Assembly: GCA_030594645.1 (NCBI GenBank)
Contig: JAUVEU010000015.1
Location: 1-53,116 of the forward strand
Length of the DNA stretch: 53,116 nucleotides
Reading direction: 5' to 3'
DNA from: Candidatus Aegiribacteria sp.
GTDB lineage: Bacteria; Fermentibacterota; Fermentibacteria; Fermentibacterales; JCC-6
Below are positions 43,384-52,999 of this stretch, piece after piece. A program made the position numbers and the translations under genes. How positions within the stretch are numbered: position 1 is the stretch's first letter; every line of letters begins with the position of its first letter. The notes below the pieces were generated by a model. That model did no database searches, was not told the origin of the DNA, and saw only the letters and a program-made list of their open reading frames with translations.

Positions 43384-45261
43384 CTAACTGGTAAAATATC
43401 TCCGGTCGCTTTTTCGGACAGTCCAGCCTCTTCTATCAAAAAATTCTCCCCATTGCAGCGCAAGCTTCCTGGATACTCCAAGAAAATCCCTGAGCTGAGC
43501 AAGAGTGAATCCGGTTTCACCGAATGCTTCAATTACTTTCTCCTGAACGGTTTCTGCCTGCTCCGCAGAAATAAGGATTCCCTTTGTTAATTCAAAAAGC
43601 ATCTCGCGTTCGATCAATGAGTTGACCAGACCGTCATCACCGGAATCAGTAATTGATAAACCCTGAATTCCTCCGGAATCAACTTTCCGAATTATCTGCT
43701 CCACTGGAGCGGCATATTCCGGGGGAATTCCCTTCCCATATGTGAGAAGAGCAAGCCATTCTTTTCTACGTTCGATTCTTCCACTTTCGATCAGGTTCTC
43801 AACAATTGACCTGACAAACCATTGAGGATATCCGGACAGTATTCTGCCTGGAGCTGATAATTGCACGCCGAAACTAACAGGATTGGTTTCATGATGCTTC
43901 TGAATACTGTAAACAACCGTTTTCCCCGCCTCATCAGCCAGTTCCGAACTAACCGCCCTGTGAGTAGTTCCGTCCTTCATCAATTCAACTGTTCCCTGCT
44001 CCCTCAATTCGGCAAAAACTGCCTGAATCTCTTCCGGAATATTACCTGTCGAACTGGCAGCTTCACTTACGGAAACTCCATCGAATCCGGCCTGCTGCAC
44101 CATCTCGGAAAGCACAGCGGCAATATCCCCGGATGAAAGCACTTCAAGGTGAGATATCCTTTCCCGGACATGTTTTTTTCTTACTTTTCCTGTTCCGGCT
44201 TCGAGAATTATTCCTCCGCCAATCGTAATTACCGGAGAGTAATTCCTTATGACGAATCTGTCACCTGGAAGAGCTACAACCTGAGATTCGAGCTGGAAAT
44301 GCACAAATCCTGTTGATCCAGGGTGTATCACATCGGTTTCCACAGGAACAGCACGCGCCATGATCTCGGCGGTACCGGTATGCAGCCTTACCCTCTGGTA
44401 CCTCTTTAGAGGCTTTGCAGATCTCAGCAATGTCAAATTTGTATCAAGACTGTTCTTTACCTGCAAAAAACCCGGTTCTGCAACACAGGAACCGTATGAC
44501 ACATCTTCCCGCTGAAGGCCAACAAGATTCAGAGCTATCCTGTCACCAGCCGTTCCCGACTGCACTTCTTTGTTTGCATTCACCCGCATTTCACGCACGC
44601 GATAGGTTTTACCTCCGGGTTGAAGCTCAAGGTTATCTCCAATTTTAACACTACCCGAAACCGCTGTGCCACCTATGATCGTGCCAAATCCTTCAAGTAT
44701 GAAAACCCTGTCAATGTCCAGTCTGAATTTTGTTCCTGTCTGTCGCTGACCTATCTCCTCTTTCATCTGGAACAGTGCTTTCCGGATATCATCCATCCCC
44801 TGACCGGTTTCTGAGGATACTCTAATAACACTTGTTCCCTCAAAAGGAGTATTCTGAAGAAAACCAACAATATCAGCTTCAGCAAGATCCTGCATCTCAG
44901 AACTGACAAGATCGCATTTTGTCAGTGCAACAATTCCTTTATTAACTCCCAGAAGTCTGAGGATATCCAGGTGTTCTCCGGTCTGAGGCATTACACCTTC
45001 GTCTGCTGCTACCACGAGCAGGAAACAATCAACTGTCGCAACACCTGCCACCATTTGCCGAATAAATTTTTCATGTCCGGGAACATCAATAAAGGATAGT
45101 ACATCACCATCAGGCATTGGCATGAAAACATATCCAAGCTCGATCGTTATTCCCCGTTCCTTTTCTTCTTTTAATCTGTCAGGGTCTGTTCCGGTGAGAT
45201 ACTTTACAAGTGAACTCTTGCCATGATCAATATGACCGGCAGTACCGACGATTACGCCCAT
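43384..45261 (-). CDS. selB: Selenocysteine-specific elongation factor SelB
   Basis: A GTPase that brings Sec-tRNA to UGA codons marked by a SECIS hairpin. The 625-residue protein has VGTAGHIDHGKSSLVKYLTG (G1), RGITIELGYV (G2), DVPGHEKFIRQM (G3) and ALTKCDLV (G4), then beta-barrel domains 2-3. Its C-terminal third holds winged-helix domains for SECIS binding (the last near FTLAQLRDFLGVSRK). A length above 600 separates it from EF-Tu. AGGAG precedes the ATG, which overlaps selA by 10 bp. No selC or selD gene, and no obvious selenoprotein, is in the window. Confidence 0.95.
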   Translation of the reverse strand: MGVIVGTAGHIDHGKSSLVKYLTGTDPDRLKEEKERGITIELGYVFMPMPDGDVLSFIDVPGHEKFIRQMVAGVATVDCFLLVVAADEGVMPQTGEHLDILRLLGVNKGIVALTKCDLVSSEMQDLAEADIVGFLQNTPFEGTSVIRVSSETGQGMDDIRKALFQMKEEIGQRQTGTKFRLDIDRVFILEGFGTIIGGTAVSGSVKIGDNLELQPGGKTYRVREMRVNANKEVQSGTAGDRIALNLVGLQREDVSYGSCVAEPGFLQVKNSLDTNLTLLRSAKPLKRYQRVRLHTGTAEIMARAVPVETDVIHPGSTGFVHFQLESQVVALPGDRFVIRNYSPVITIGGGIILEAGTGKVRKKHVRERISHLEVLSSGDIAAVLSEMVQQAGFDGVSVSEAASSTGNIPEEIQAVFAELREQGTVELMKDGTTHRAVSSELADEAGKTVVYSIQKHHETNPVSFGVQLSAPGRILSGYPQWFVRSIVENLIESGRIERRKEWLALLTYGKGIPPEYAAPVEQIIRKVDSGGIQGLSITDSGDDGLVNSLIEREMLFELTKGILISAEQAETVQEKVIEAFGETGFTLAQLRDFLGVSRKLALQWGEFFDRRGWTVRKSDRRYFTS

Positions 45262-46646
45262 AGTTCTCCTGTTAGCTTATTTACCAGAACCGCGAGTTCT
45301 TCCGCTTCACCCGGTTGCATTGTGCGCATATCAAGTTTCAGAAGACCATCTTCGATCCTTGAGGCAACGGCAGGTGAACCAAGGCGCAATCCGCGGGCAA
45401 GAAGCTCCGTATCAGGACATGAGACAGCAGCTCCCCATGAAGGAATGGCATGATCAGGAAGAGCGCCGCTGCCTACGTAACTGTCTGTTTCGATTACCGT
45501 CGCGGAACAGGAGTCCGGAAGTTCAAGCATTGAGACGAATTCATCCGCAATCTTTTTCAGTTCACTTTTTTCAGCAGCAAACATCCTGTAAAGGGGATGA
45601 TTGGCAATAAGGTATTCCGGATCTTCTCTGAAAAGGACAAGAGCGGCCTCCAGCGCGGCTATTGTGAGTTTCCCTACTCTCAGCGCTCTGGCCAGAGGAT
45701 GCTTCTTAATAATATCGATGTACTTCTTCTGCCCTGATATGATACCGGCCTGCGGACCTCCGATAAGTTTATCACCGGAGCTTGTAACAACCGCTGCACC
45801 GGCTTCGATACTGCTTCGAACCGTAGGTTCCGACGGAATTCCGAAATGCTTCAAATCAACGTATGAACCAGCTCCGAGATCGTCCACTACAGGGATATCA
45901 TGCTCTCTTCCGAGTTTGACAAGTTCCTCCAGTGAAACCTCACTTGAGAATCCCCTGATCCTGTAATTCGAAGGATGAACGCGGAGTATCACCCCTGTAT
46001 TCTCATTGACAGCTTCACGATAATCTCTTAGATGCGTTCTGTTCGTGCAGCCAACCTCTCGCATATGGGCACCACTCTGTTTCATAACTTCAGGTATCCG
46101 GAAAGACCCCCCGATCTCAACAAGTTGCCCCCTGGAAACGATCACCTCTCTGCCACGCGCCAGAGCGGAAAGAACAAGAAGTGTAGCACCTGCATTGTTG
46201 TTGGCAATTGTAGCCGCTTCTGACCCTGTCAGTTCGCAGATCAGTTTCTCTGTATGGATATCACGATGTCCTCTTCTGCCGGTTTCTTCATCCCATTGAA
46301 GCACGCTGTAACCTTTCGCTACTCTGTATACTGCCTCAATCGATCGCTCAGGGAGACATGCTCTTCCGATGGCGGTATGCAGAATCACACCTGTAGCATT
46401 GATAACATTTTTCATGCTGGATCCGGTAAGGTGTACATACTCACTTAATGAATATTTCTTTAAATCATCAGTTGAAAGTGGGTTACCTCCGTCGAGAATC
46501 CTTTTTCGCTCAGTTTCCAGTGTCTTTCGGCAGGCTTCGCGGACAGCAGCAGGAGCAGCGTCAGGGATTTCACTCCTAAGCTCTTCTGCAAGTTCATGAA
46601 CAGCGGGTAACTCTCTCAGTCCCCTGTTGATTTCGTTATCCTTCAC
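45252..46646 (-). CDS. selA: L-seryl-tRNA(Sec) selenium transferase SelA
   Basis: Converts Ser-tRNA(Sec) to Sec-tRNA(Sec) using selenophosphate, with PLP bound to a lysine. The 464-residue protein has [41 protein letters not shown] and [13 protein letters not shown], whose Lys binds PLP. Translation starts at GTG, overlapping the rnfB stop by 4 bp, with AGGAG 8 nt upstream; this couples selenium machinery to the Rnf genes. Confidence 0.95.
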   Translation of the reverse strand: MKDNEINRGLRELPAVHELAEELRSEIPDAAPAAVREACRKTLETERKRILDGGNPLSTDDLKKYSLSEYVHLTGSSMKNVINATGVILHTAIGRACLPERSIEAVYRVAKGYSVLQWDEETGRRGHRDIHTEKLICELTGSEAATIANNNAGATLLVLSALARGREVIVSRGQLVEIGGSFRIPEVMKQSGAHMREVGCTNRTHLRDYREAVNENTGVILRVHPSNYRIRGFSSEVSLEELVKLGREHDIPVVDDLGAGSYVDLKHFGIPSEPTVRSSIEAGAAVVTSSGDKLIGGPQAGIISGQKKYIDIIKKHPLARALRVGKLTIAALEAALVLFREDPEYLIANHPLYRMFAAEKSELKKIADEFVSMLELPDSCSATVIETDSYVGSGALPDHAIPSWGAAVSCPDTELLARGLRLGSPAVASRIEDGLLKLDMRTMQPGEAEELAVLVNKLTGELWA

Positions 46647-47704
46647 ACTCTATACTCCTGCCCATGCTGATATGATTTAGCCCCTATCATGCGAATGGAG
46701 TTCTTTGGACATATGGAAACACAGATACCGCAGCCCACACACTTCTCACTGTCGACTTCATGCTTTTCCTTCAGTTCTCCGTGGATCGCGTCTACAGGAC
46801 ATGCCTTTGTGCACAGTGTACATCCGATACAGCTTCCGTCGATATACGCTTTCGGTCTGGCGGGAGCGGTATCGAGAATCGCACCGGTGGGACATACCGT
46901 AGCACACACCCCGCAATTGATACACTTATCGGGTTCAATTTCCGCCAGGAAATCCTCAACTGTAATAGCTTCAACCGGACAAATTTTTATGCATTTCCTG
47001 CATCCGATACAGGCCATTGTGCAAGCTTTTCTCGCAATAGCACCTTTATCAAGACTTGCACAGGCAACAACAACTTCCCTGTTCACAGGCCATAATTCAA
47101 TAATATCCTTTGGACAGATTTCTACACACTTTCCGCACCCGGTACACGCATTCTTGTCCACTATCGGGATACCATTCTCACCGATCACTATAGCATCAAA
47201 AAGGCAGACTTCAACGCAGTCGCCAAATCCAAGGCATCCATAAGAACAGGTTTTCTGACCACCCATGATCAGGGTAGCGGATACGCAGTCCGAGGGACCG
47301 TGATATTCGAATTCATCTCTGGCTGAGTGTCCGCCGTTGCAGTGAACCAGAGCCACCAGTTTCGCACTGTCAGAAAACTCCACTCCAGCAGCTTCAGCTA
47401 TTTTAGCATTTATGGATTCACTCGCTGCAACGCATCCTCCTGGTGAAGCAATACCTTTGGCTACCGCTTCCGCGAATTGATTACAACCAGGGTAACCACA
47501 TCCACCGCAGTTAACGCCGGGCAGCAGAGCACTGATCTTTTCTACCATTGGATCCTTTGGGACAGCAAGTTTAAACGCTGCAAATGCAAGACCAAGCCCC
47601 AGAAGAAGCCCCATTGCACCAAGAACAATTACGGGATTCACAATTGCATCTCCAAGCGAATCCTGACTTACCAATACTTTAAGCAGAATCAAACCTGTAT
47701 TCAT
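46643..47704 (-). CDS. rnfB: Rnf complex iron-sulfur subunit RnfB
   Basis: A soluble-domain subunit carrying electrons in the Rnf ferredoxin:NAD oxidoreductase. The 353-residue protein has an N-terminal membrane helix (about 25-45), a 4Fe-4S domain of the [10 protein letters not shown] type and then several ferredoxin-like motifs ([60 protein letters not shown]). This gives about six clusters, more than the three in E. coli RsxB and similar to anaerobes. GGGGAG precedes the ATG. It is last of the rnf genes and overlaps selA. Confidence 0.94.
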   Translation of the reverse strand: MNTGLILLKVLVSQDSLGDAIVNPVIVLGAMGLLLGLGLAFAAFKLAVPKDPMVEKISALLPGVNCGGCGYPGCNQFAEAVAKGIASPGGCVAASESINAKIAEAAGVEFSDSAKLVALVHCNGGHSARDEFEYHGPSDCVSATLIMGGQKTCSYGCLGFGDCVEVCLFDAIVIGENGIPIVDKNACTGCGKCVEICPKDIIELWPVNREVVVACASLDKGAIARKACTMACIGCRKCIKICPVEAITVEDFLAEIEPDKCINCGVCATVCPTGAILDTAPARPKAYIDGSCIGCTLCTKACPVDAIHGELKEKHEVDSEKCVGCGICVSICPKNSIRMIGAKSYQHGQEYRV

Positions 47705-47705
47705 G

Positions 47706-48350
47706 TCAGCTCCCCAGTCCGGCGAAACCGAGAAAGGCTATAGACATTATTCCGGCAATCAGAAAAGCCATTGGTTTCCCTCGCAATGCGGGAGGCACAT
47801 TCGCCAGCTCAAGCCGTTGTCTTAGACCTGCCATGAGAACCAAGGCAAGCGTGAAACCTATTCCCGCGGCTATGGCATTCACCAGAGAATAACCCAGGCT
47901 GTACTTCTCATCGATATTCAGTACCGCCACTCCGAGGATAGCGCAATTCGTAGTTATCAGCGGCAGGAAAATACCCAGCGCTCTGTAAAGAGATGGGCTG
48001 AATTTCTGAAGAATCATCTCAACAAGCTGAACGAGTGAAGCTATTATCAGGATAAACGCGATGGTCCTGAGATATCCAAGATTTAAAGGAACGAGGAGCA
48101 TGTTATAAACGGACCAGGAGCCAAGTGTCGCCAGAGTCATGACGAAAACAACCGCGGCTCCCATTCCAATCGCTGAATCAAGTTGTTTTGATACTCCAAT
48201 GAACGGGCAGATTCCCAGGAACCTTGAAAGAACGAAGTTGTTTACGAATATCGCAGCAATAATAATCGCCATCATCTTGCCCAGGTCAAATCCCTGATTA
48301 CCGGAGGAAGGTGCCGCAAGCAGCATTGACAGAAGTGCTGTTGCATTCAT
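47706..48350 (-). CDS. rnfA: Rnf complex membrane subunit RnfA
   Basis: A 214-residue, six-helix inner-membrane protein of the RnfA/NqrE family, part of the ion-pumping core. Motifs include [20 protein letters not shown] and [14 protein letters not shown]; the Cys residues fit the buried Fe-S site shared between RnfA and RnfE. AAGGAGG lies just upstream, and the ATG overlaps the rnfE stop by one base. Distinguished from rnfE by these motifs and by order. Confidence 0.93.
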   Translation of the reverse strand: MNATALLSMLLAAPSSGNQGFDLGKMMAIIIAAIFVNNFVLSRFLGICPFIGVSKQLDSAIGMGAAVVFVMTLATLGSWSVYNMLLVPLNLGYLRTIAFILIIASLVQLVEMILQKFSPSLYRALGIFLPLITTNCAILGVAVLNIDEKYSLGYSLVNAIAAGIGFTLALVLMAGLRQRLELANVPPALRGKPMAFLIAGIMSIAFLGFAGLGS

Positions 48351-48958
48351 TACTGACGACCTCCTTTTCTGGTTTCAAGTATTTTGAAAAACCCCATAAT
48401 AAAACTGAGAAGTATGAAAGCTCCTGGAGCCAATATCGCTATAAGTAATGGCTGATTCCGGAACGCAGAACCAAGAACGTTCATATTCAACCATGTTCCG
48501 TTACCAAGAAGTTCTCTGAAAGTCGCGAGAACGACCATTGCCATCGTAAAGCCAACACCCATTCCAATTCCATCGGCAATCGAGTTGAGCACAGGATGCC
48601 TGTTTGCAAAACCCTCCGCTCTGCCGAGAATAATACAGTTCACAACTATCAGCGGTATGAAAATTCCAAGGCTTTTGTGCAGGGCAGGCAGATATGCGTG
48701 CATAACCATATCAACCAGTGTTACAAAAGTCGCTATAATCACGATATAGCATGGAATCCTGACCTTAGACGGAATCAGATTACGAAAAAGCGAGACCAGA
48801 AAATTCGACGCGATCAACACGAATGTTGCAGCAGCACCCATACCAAGCGCATTCTCAACAGAAGTGGTTACGGCAAGGAAAGGACACATTCCCAGAGCGA
48901 GTTTGAATACAGGGTTCTCCTTGTAGATTCCATTAGTGAGATCCTTCATCAGGCTCAT
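48350..48958 (-). CDS. rnfE: Rnf complex membrane subunit RnfE
   Basis: A 202-residue multi-helix membrane subunit, homologous to RnfA and NqrD. It shows NPVFKLALGMCPFLAVTTSVENALGMG and IPLIVVNCIILGRAEGFA, as expected for RnfE. It pairs with RnfA in the membrane core. The start overlaps the rnfG stop by 4 bp. Confidence 0.93.
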   Translation of the reverse strand: MSLMKDLTNGIYKENPVFKLALGMCPFLAVTTSVENALGMGAAATFVLIASNFLVSLFRNLIPSKVRIPCYIVIIATFVTLVDMVMHAYLPALHKSLGIFIPLIVVNCIILGRAEGFANRHPVLNSIADGIGMGVGFTMAMVVLATFRELLGNGTWLNMNVLGSAFRNQPLLIAILAPGAFILLSFIMGFFKILETRKGGRQ

Positions 48959-49590
48959 TCCGTACCTCCTTCCGCATGTTCTTCATCCAGGGTAATATCA
49001 TCGTAGAACAATCCGGCTCCGCTCATATCCTCAAGCCCTTGCCGTACTGAATTAACGACTGCTCTGGAAGTGATCGTGCATCCGGTCATGGCATCAATTG
49101 TTCCGCCATCTTTCCTAAGACGACATTCTTCAGCAGTCATGCCGGTAAGATGCTCAATAAGTTTGGAGGGAATAACGATATTCGCTCCGAGACCCGGGGT
49201 TTCCTGCTGGTTGAGAATTATCGTCCCGGCAACTCTTCCATCCATTCGAGTTGCCACCATTGTCTGCAATGTGCTTGAATAACCCTTTCCATAGGCTATG
49301 AACACGTAACCGATTCTTGATGTATCAGGCGGCAGGAATACTTTCACAACCTGCAGCAGTTCATCACATGAAGCATACGGATTCTCGAGATTGTGTATTG
49401 AAAGGGAATCAAATGCCAGGCTGTCATCGGGCATGAGGCTTGCGGCTACTTCAGACATGGCATTCTGTTTCTCGAGTTCCTGCTGTATTGCGATGATCGG
49501 GGCGGTACTGCTGTTCACAATACCAAGAGCCACCGCGGCAATAAGCGCTACAAGCATCAGGACAAGCCCCAGTTTAAGCATTTCAATCAT
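48955..49590 (-). CDS. rnfG: Rnf complex FMN-binding subunit RnfG
   Basis: A 211-residue periplasmic subunit with one N-terminal membrane helix (about 7-25) and an FMN-binding domain (ETPGLGANIV is visible). FMN is normally joined to Thr in a D-x-x-(S/T)-G-A-T motif; here it reads DAMTGCTITS, with Cys in place of Ala and the Thr kept. The protein should still carry FMN, but the change is notable. It overlaps rnfD by 8 bp and rnfE by 4 bp. Confidence 0.9.
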   Translation of the reverse strand: MIEMLKLGLVLMLVALIAAVALGIVNSSTAPIIAIQQELEKQNAMSEVAASLMPDDSLAFDSLSIHNLENPYASCDELLQVVKVFLPPDTSRIGYVFIAYGKGYSSTLQTMVATRMDGRVAGTIILNQQETPGLGANIVIPSKLIEHLTGMTAEECRLRKDGGTIDAMTGCTITSRAVVNSVRQGLEDMSGAGLFYDDITLDEEHAEGGTE

Positions 49591-50710
49591 TCTCTTTCAC
49601 CTCCCCGAAAATCTTTGGTCGAGTGAATCGATCAATCAGCGGAGTTATAAGATTCATAAGAAGTATGGAGTATGAACATCCCTCAGGATATCCGCCCCAT
49701 CTTCTGATAACCATTGTTAACAGTCCTGCTCCAACTCCGAATATGATCCTCCCTTTTGGTGTCACAGGGGTCGTCACCATATCCGAAACCATGAAGAATC
49801 CCCCCAGTATCACTCCACCGGCAAGAACATGGAACAGCGGATCACCGTTAAACCATCCACTGCCTCCGAATACCCAGGCAAAAAGAGCTACCGTTCCCAG
49901 ATAGCTCAGAGGAAGTCTGATTTCAAGGACACCTCTTATGATCAGGAACAGTGCTCCGGCAAGAAGGAGAAGAACAGAGGTTTCACCGATGCATCCCCCT
50001 CTCCTTCCAACAAGGAGATTAAGATAAGTTGATTTCTGCGACAATGCGTGACGTATACCGGACGCTCTTGCTCCAAGTTCAGCAGCTTCCGCATGATTGC
50101 CTTCTTCATCTGCAAGAGCAGCGCTTTTGTCCAGATCAAAACTCTGTTTCAGAACGTTTAGAGGAGTGGCTCCGGAAATCGCATCAGCATTCGGCATTTC
50201 CAGCAGTTCTTCCTGCACGATTCCGTTTGTCTCCCAGGGATTATCCTGCCCGTTTCTCCACTCCTCAGGCGCTGTCCATCCAGCGGTCATCAGAATCGGA
50301 AAACTTGCCATCAGAAAAGCACGACCAAGGAGAGCGGGGTTCACAATATTGTGTCCGAGACCTCCGAATGCCTGCTTGCCGACAACAATCGCAAAGGCAG
50401 ATCCCAGAACCGGCAGCCACCATGGAACACCGGGGGGTACATTGTACGCCAGGAGAATACCGGTTACAATGGCACTGCCATCGAACGCAAAACTGACAGG
50501 TCTCTTCATGAACTTCAGGCACAGATACTCCGCCAGCACAGCTGTTGCCACACTTAGAGCAACAATAAGAAGTGCCCCCGGTCCGAAGAACCAGGTCGCG
50601 GCTGCCAGCGCAGGAAGCAGAGCTATGACCACATCGAACATTATCTTCCTTGTACTCTGTTGTGTGCCAACATGGGGTGACATCGCAAGTTCAAATCGTT
50701 TGTGTTCCAT
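49583..50710 (-). CDS. rnfD: Rnf complex membrane subunit RnfD
   Basis: A 375-residue inner-membrane subunit with about nine helices, homologous to NqrB. It has the covalent FMN motif DAISGATPLN (Thr as attachment), plus GGLGHNIVNPALLGRAFL and GRRGGCIGETS, all typical. It begins directly after the rnfC stop. GAGGGGG lies 5 nt before the ATG. Confidence 0.94.
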   Translation of the reverse strand: MEHKRFELAMSPHVGTQQSTRKIMFDVVIALLPALAAATWFFGPGALLIVALSVATAVLAEYLCLKFMKRPVSFAFDGSAIVTGILLAYNVPPGVPWWLPVLGSAFAIVVGKQAFGGLGHNIVNPALLGRAFLMASFPILMTAGWTAPEEWRNGQDNPWETNGIVQEELLEMPNADAISGATPLNVLKQSFDLDKSAALADEEGNHAEAAELGARASGIRHALSQKSTYLNLLVGRRGGCIGETSVLLLLAGALFLIIRGVLEIRLPLSYLGTVALFAWVFGGSGWFNGDPLFHVLAGGVILGGFFMVSDMVTTPVTPKGRIIFGVGAGLLTMVIRRWGGYPEGCSYSILLMNLITPLIDRFTRPKIFGEVKEND

Positions 50711-52021
50711 TTATGCCCCCTCTCCCTGGCCTGATCGTATAGCATCCTGAGCCTTCTTGATATAATGAACGAGATATCTTCCAGCCGGACAGACATAACT
50801 GCACGTTCCGCATGCCATGCAGTTCAATGCGCCGTATTCTTTTGCCATTTCCCACCGGTCGTTCTCTGCTGCTGTGGCGATCATGCTGGGAACAAGCTTA
50901 AGCGGGCAGATATCCACGCATTTGCCGCATCTGATACATGGTCCCTCCGCTATATCTCTGACCTCCTGCGGGGATAGAGCAAGAACACCGCTTGTGCCCT
51001 TGGTCACCGGAACACCATCGGTGTAAAGAGCAATACCCATCATCGGTCCACCGCTGATCAATCTCTCAACATCACCGGAATATCCGCCTGATTCCTCTAT
51101 GAGATCGGTAAACAGCGTTCCAACGCAGGCATCATAGTTGCATGGGGAGGAGACCCCTTTACCTGTTACTGTAATTATCCTTCTGATTGAAGGTTCGCCA
51201 TCTCGAACAGCACCGGCAACCGCGGCAGCAGTTGCGACATTCTGAACAACTACTCCAATATCCAGGGGAAGTCCTCCAGCGGGAACTTCTCTGCCGGTGG
51301 CAGCGTCAATGAGCTGTTTCTCCGCACCCTGGGGATATTTGACCTTCAATGGCAGAACGGTGACACCTTTTTTCTTCATTACATCTATTGCATTCGGCTT
51401 ATTGACTTCAATTCCGATTACACATCTCTGAACACCCAGAGTGTATGCTAGTATCTCCATACCAAGAATGATGTCGTCCGGCCTTTCCAGCATAAGCCGG
51501 TCATCGGCCGTCAGATATGGCTCACATTCTACTCCGTTTATCAGCAGAGTATCAATCTTCTTATCGGGAGGAGGGGAAAGCTTTACATAAGTGGGGAAAC
51601 ATGCGCCGCCCATTCCTGAAATACCGGCCTGTTTAACTCTCTCTATAATCTCAGCTGGCGAATGATCGTGGAAATCGTCCCACTTCTCGAAGATCTGACC
51701 ACCCTCTTCGGATTCAGTCTCGATTACCACAACAGGACCGCTCCTCCTGTGAGGCATTGGATAATCCTCAATACCTGTTACGGTTCCGTTAACAGAAGAA
51801 TGGGTCGGCAGACTGATGAAACCGTTCTGAGCACCGATCTCCTGTCCCCTGATTACGGTATCACCCTTTTTAACAACAGATTTTGATGGAGCTCCAAGAT
51901 GCTGACACAAAGGTATCCTGACAATATCGGGAGCAGGAATTTTCCTGATCGGTTTCCCGGATGACAACCCTTTGTTACCTGGAGGATGAGTGCCTCCTCT
52001 GAATGTTCTTGCTCTGGTCAT
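50711..52021 (-). CDS. rnfC: Rnf complex NADH/ferredoxin-linked subunit RnfC
   Basis: A 436-residue peripheral subunit that exchanges electrons with NAD(H). The nucleotide/FMN-binding part has GISGMGGACFPTYVKL and LLINGVECEPYLTADDRLM. Two 4Fe-4S motifs lie near the C-terminus (CIRCGKCVDICP and CMACGTCSYVCPAG). In GMGGACFP the usual small residue is replaced by Cys. It is the first gene of the rnf-sel operon, in order rnfC-D-G-E-A-B-selA-selB. GGGGAGG lies close (3 nt) to the ATG. Confidence 0.93.
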   Translation of the reverse strand: MTRARTFRGGTHPPGNKGLSSGKPIRKIPAPDIVRIPLCQHLGAPSKSVVKKGDTVIRGQEIGAQNGFISLPTHSSVNGTVTGIEDYPMPHRRSGPVVVIETESEEGGQIFEKWDDFHDHSPAEIIERVKQAGISGMGGACFPTYVKLSPPPDKKIDTLLINGVECEPYLTADDRLMLERPDDIILGMEILAYTLGVQRCVIGIEVNKPNAIDVMKKKGVTVLPLKVKYPQGAEKQLIDAATGREVPAGGLPLDIGVVVQNVATAAAVAGAVRDGEPSIRRIITVTGKGVSSPCNYDACVGTLFTDLIEESGGYSGDVERLISGGPMMGIALYTDGVPVTKGTSGVLALSPQEVRDIAEGPCIRCGKCVDICPLKLVPSMIATAAENDRWEMAKEYGALNCMACGTCSYVCPAGRYLVHYIKKAQDAIRSGQGEGA

Positions 52022-52077
52022 ACGCCTCCCCTGTATGCTGCATTGCGTATCGCTGCTGTATAATCTAAAACTCTAAA

Positions 52078-52530
52078 CTAATCCTTCAGAAGTCTATCCA
52101 GTTCTTCCTTGAACTGAGACACATCCTTGAACTGTCTGTAAACACTTGCGAATCGAACATAAGCTACCTGATCAACTTCCTGCAGGAACTCCATAGCACA
52201 CTCACCAATGAATTTGCCTGTAACTTCATCCGGGAATTCCTCGGTTACTTTTGCAATGATCCTGTCTACCAGATCACGTAAATCCTCCGCAGCTACAGGT
52301 CTCTTCTCACATGCTCTGTCAATGCCTTTCTCAAGCTTATGACGATCGAAAGGCTCTCTCCGGCCGTCGTTCTTGACAACAACAGGAAATGACCTTTCAA
52401 TGAACTCATATGTGGTGAACCTGTATCCGCACTCAGAACACTCGCGCCTTCTGCGTGTAGCTTCTCCGTCCCTCACGGCACGGGAATCAATGACTCTGTC
52501 GTCAATGCTTGAACAACGGGGGCATTTCAT
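52078..52530 (-). CDS. nrdR: NrdR, repressor of ribonucleotide reductase genes
   Basis: A 150-residue regulator that senses ATP/dATP and represses ribonucleotide reductase genes. The N-terminal zinc ribbon has CPRC and CSECGYRFTTYE; the ATP-cone follows (VVKNDGRREPFDRHKLEKGI, then VAYVRFASVYRQFKDVSQF). GGAG lies 7 nt before the ATG. No nrd gene is in the window, so its targets lie elsewhere. The gap to rnfC is 56 bp, so read-through into the rnf operon is possible. Confidence 0.95.
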   Translation of the reverse strand: MKCPRCSSIDDRVIDSRAVRDGEATRRRRECSECGYRFTTYEFIERSFPVVVKNDGRREPFDRHKLEKGIDRACEKRPVAAEDLRDLVDRIIAKVTEEFPDEVTGKFIGECAMEFLQEVDQVAYVRFASVYRQFKDVSQFKEELDRLLKD

Positions 52531-52553
52531 CTATCTGCTCCATACAGGATCAC

Positions 52554-52582
52554 ATTAAAGCCAGCTTATCGGTATATTTCAA
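52554..52582 (-). promoter_or_regulatory. Promoter of nrdR
   Basis: Minus-strand TTGAAA (52577-52582), 17-bp spacer, TTTAAT (52554-52559), each one base off consensus, 24 bp before the ATG. Confidence 0.55.
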
Positions 52583-52616
52583 ATTACACAAGTCAGCAGA
52601 ATCATAGTAAATATCC

Positions 52617-52645
52617 TTGACGAAGAACACCGTTTACAATAGAAT
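52617..52645 (+). promoter_or_regulatory. Promoter of the tRNA cluster
   Basis: TTGACG (52617-52622), 17-bp spacer, TAGAAT (52640-52645), about 15 bp before tRNA-His. The -10 equals that of the mraZ promoter. Confidence 0.75.
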
Positions 52646-52659
52646 CAGCGGGCTTCGAT

Positions 52660-52736
52660 GGTGGGAGTAGTTCAGTTGGTAGAGCCCCTGATTGTGGATC
52701 AGGTGGTCGCCGGTTCAAGTCCGGTCTCCCACCCCA
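52660..52736 (+). tRNA. tRNA-His (GTG)
   Basis: Full cloverleaf: acceptor GTGGGAG/CTCCCAC, anticodon loop TTGTGGA (anticodon GTG), T-loop GGTTCAAGTCC, encoded CCA. The extra G at position -1 (base 52660), typical of tRNA-His, is present in the gene. Confidence 0.95.
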
Positions 52737-52741
52737 TTAAT

Positions 52742-52817
52742 GCGCCTCTAGCTCAATTGGCAGAGCAACGGACTCTTAATCCGTAGGTTCCGGGTTCGAT
52801 TCCCGGGGGGCGTACCA
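52742..52817 (+). tRNA. tRNA-Lys (CTT)
   Basis: Acceptor GCGCCTC/GGGGCGT with two G-U pairs, anticodon loop CTCTTAA (anticodon CTT), T-loop GGTTCGATTCC, encoded CCA. It follows tRNA-His by 5 bp. Confidence 0.94.
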
Positions 52818-52826
52818 GATAATTAA

Positions 52827-52851
52827 GCCGCGGGGTCATGAACCTCGCGGC
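52827..52851 (+). repeat. Strong hairpin between tRNA-Lys and tRNA-Arg
   Basis: Ten-bp stem GCCGCGGGGT/ACCTCGCGGC (one G-U) with a 5-nt loop, no U-run after it. It may be a processing or attenuation element within the tRNA transcript. Confidence 0.6.
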
Positions 52852-52873
52852 ATCGCATACATGAAAAACAGGT

Positions 52874-52950
52874 GCGCCCGTAGCTCAGCTGGATAGAGCA
52901 GCGGACTTCTAATCCGCAGGCCACAGGTTCGAATCCTGTCGGGCGTACCA
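52874..52950 (+). tRNA. tRNA-Arg (TCT)
   Basis: Acceptor GCGCCCG/CGGGCGT, anticodon loop CTTCTAA (anticodon TCT), T-loop GGTTCGAATCC, encoded CCA. Confidence 0.95.
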
Positions 52951-52982
52951 TAGTTTAGAATTTCCAGAATTTTCCGAAAATG

Positions 52983-52999
52983 ACTCGCGTTCCGCGAGT
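52983..52999 (+). terminator. Possible terminator of the tRNA cluster
   Basis: Seven-bp stem ACTCGCG/CGCGAGT with a TTC loop, followed by only a short ATTCTCC. The remainder of the window, 53000-53116, shows no gene I can support. Confidence 0.45.
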
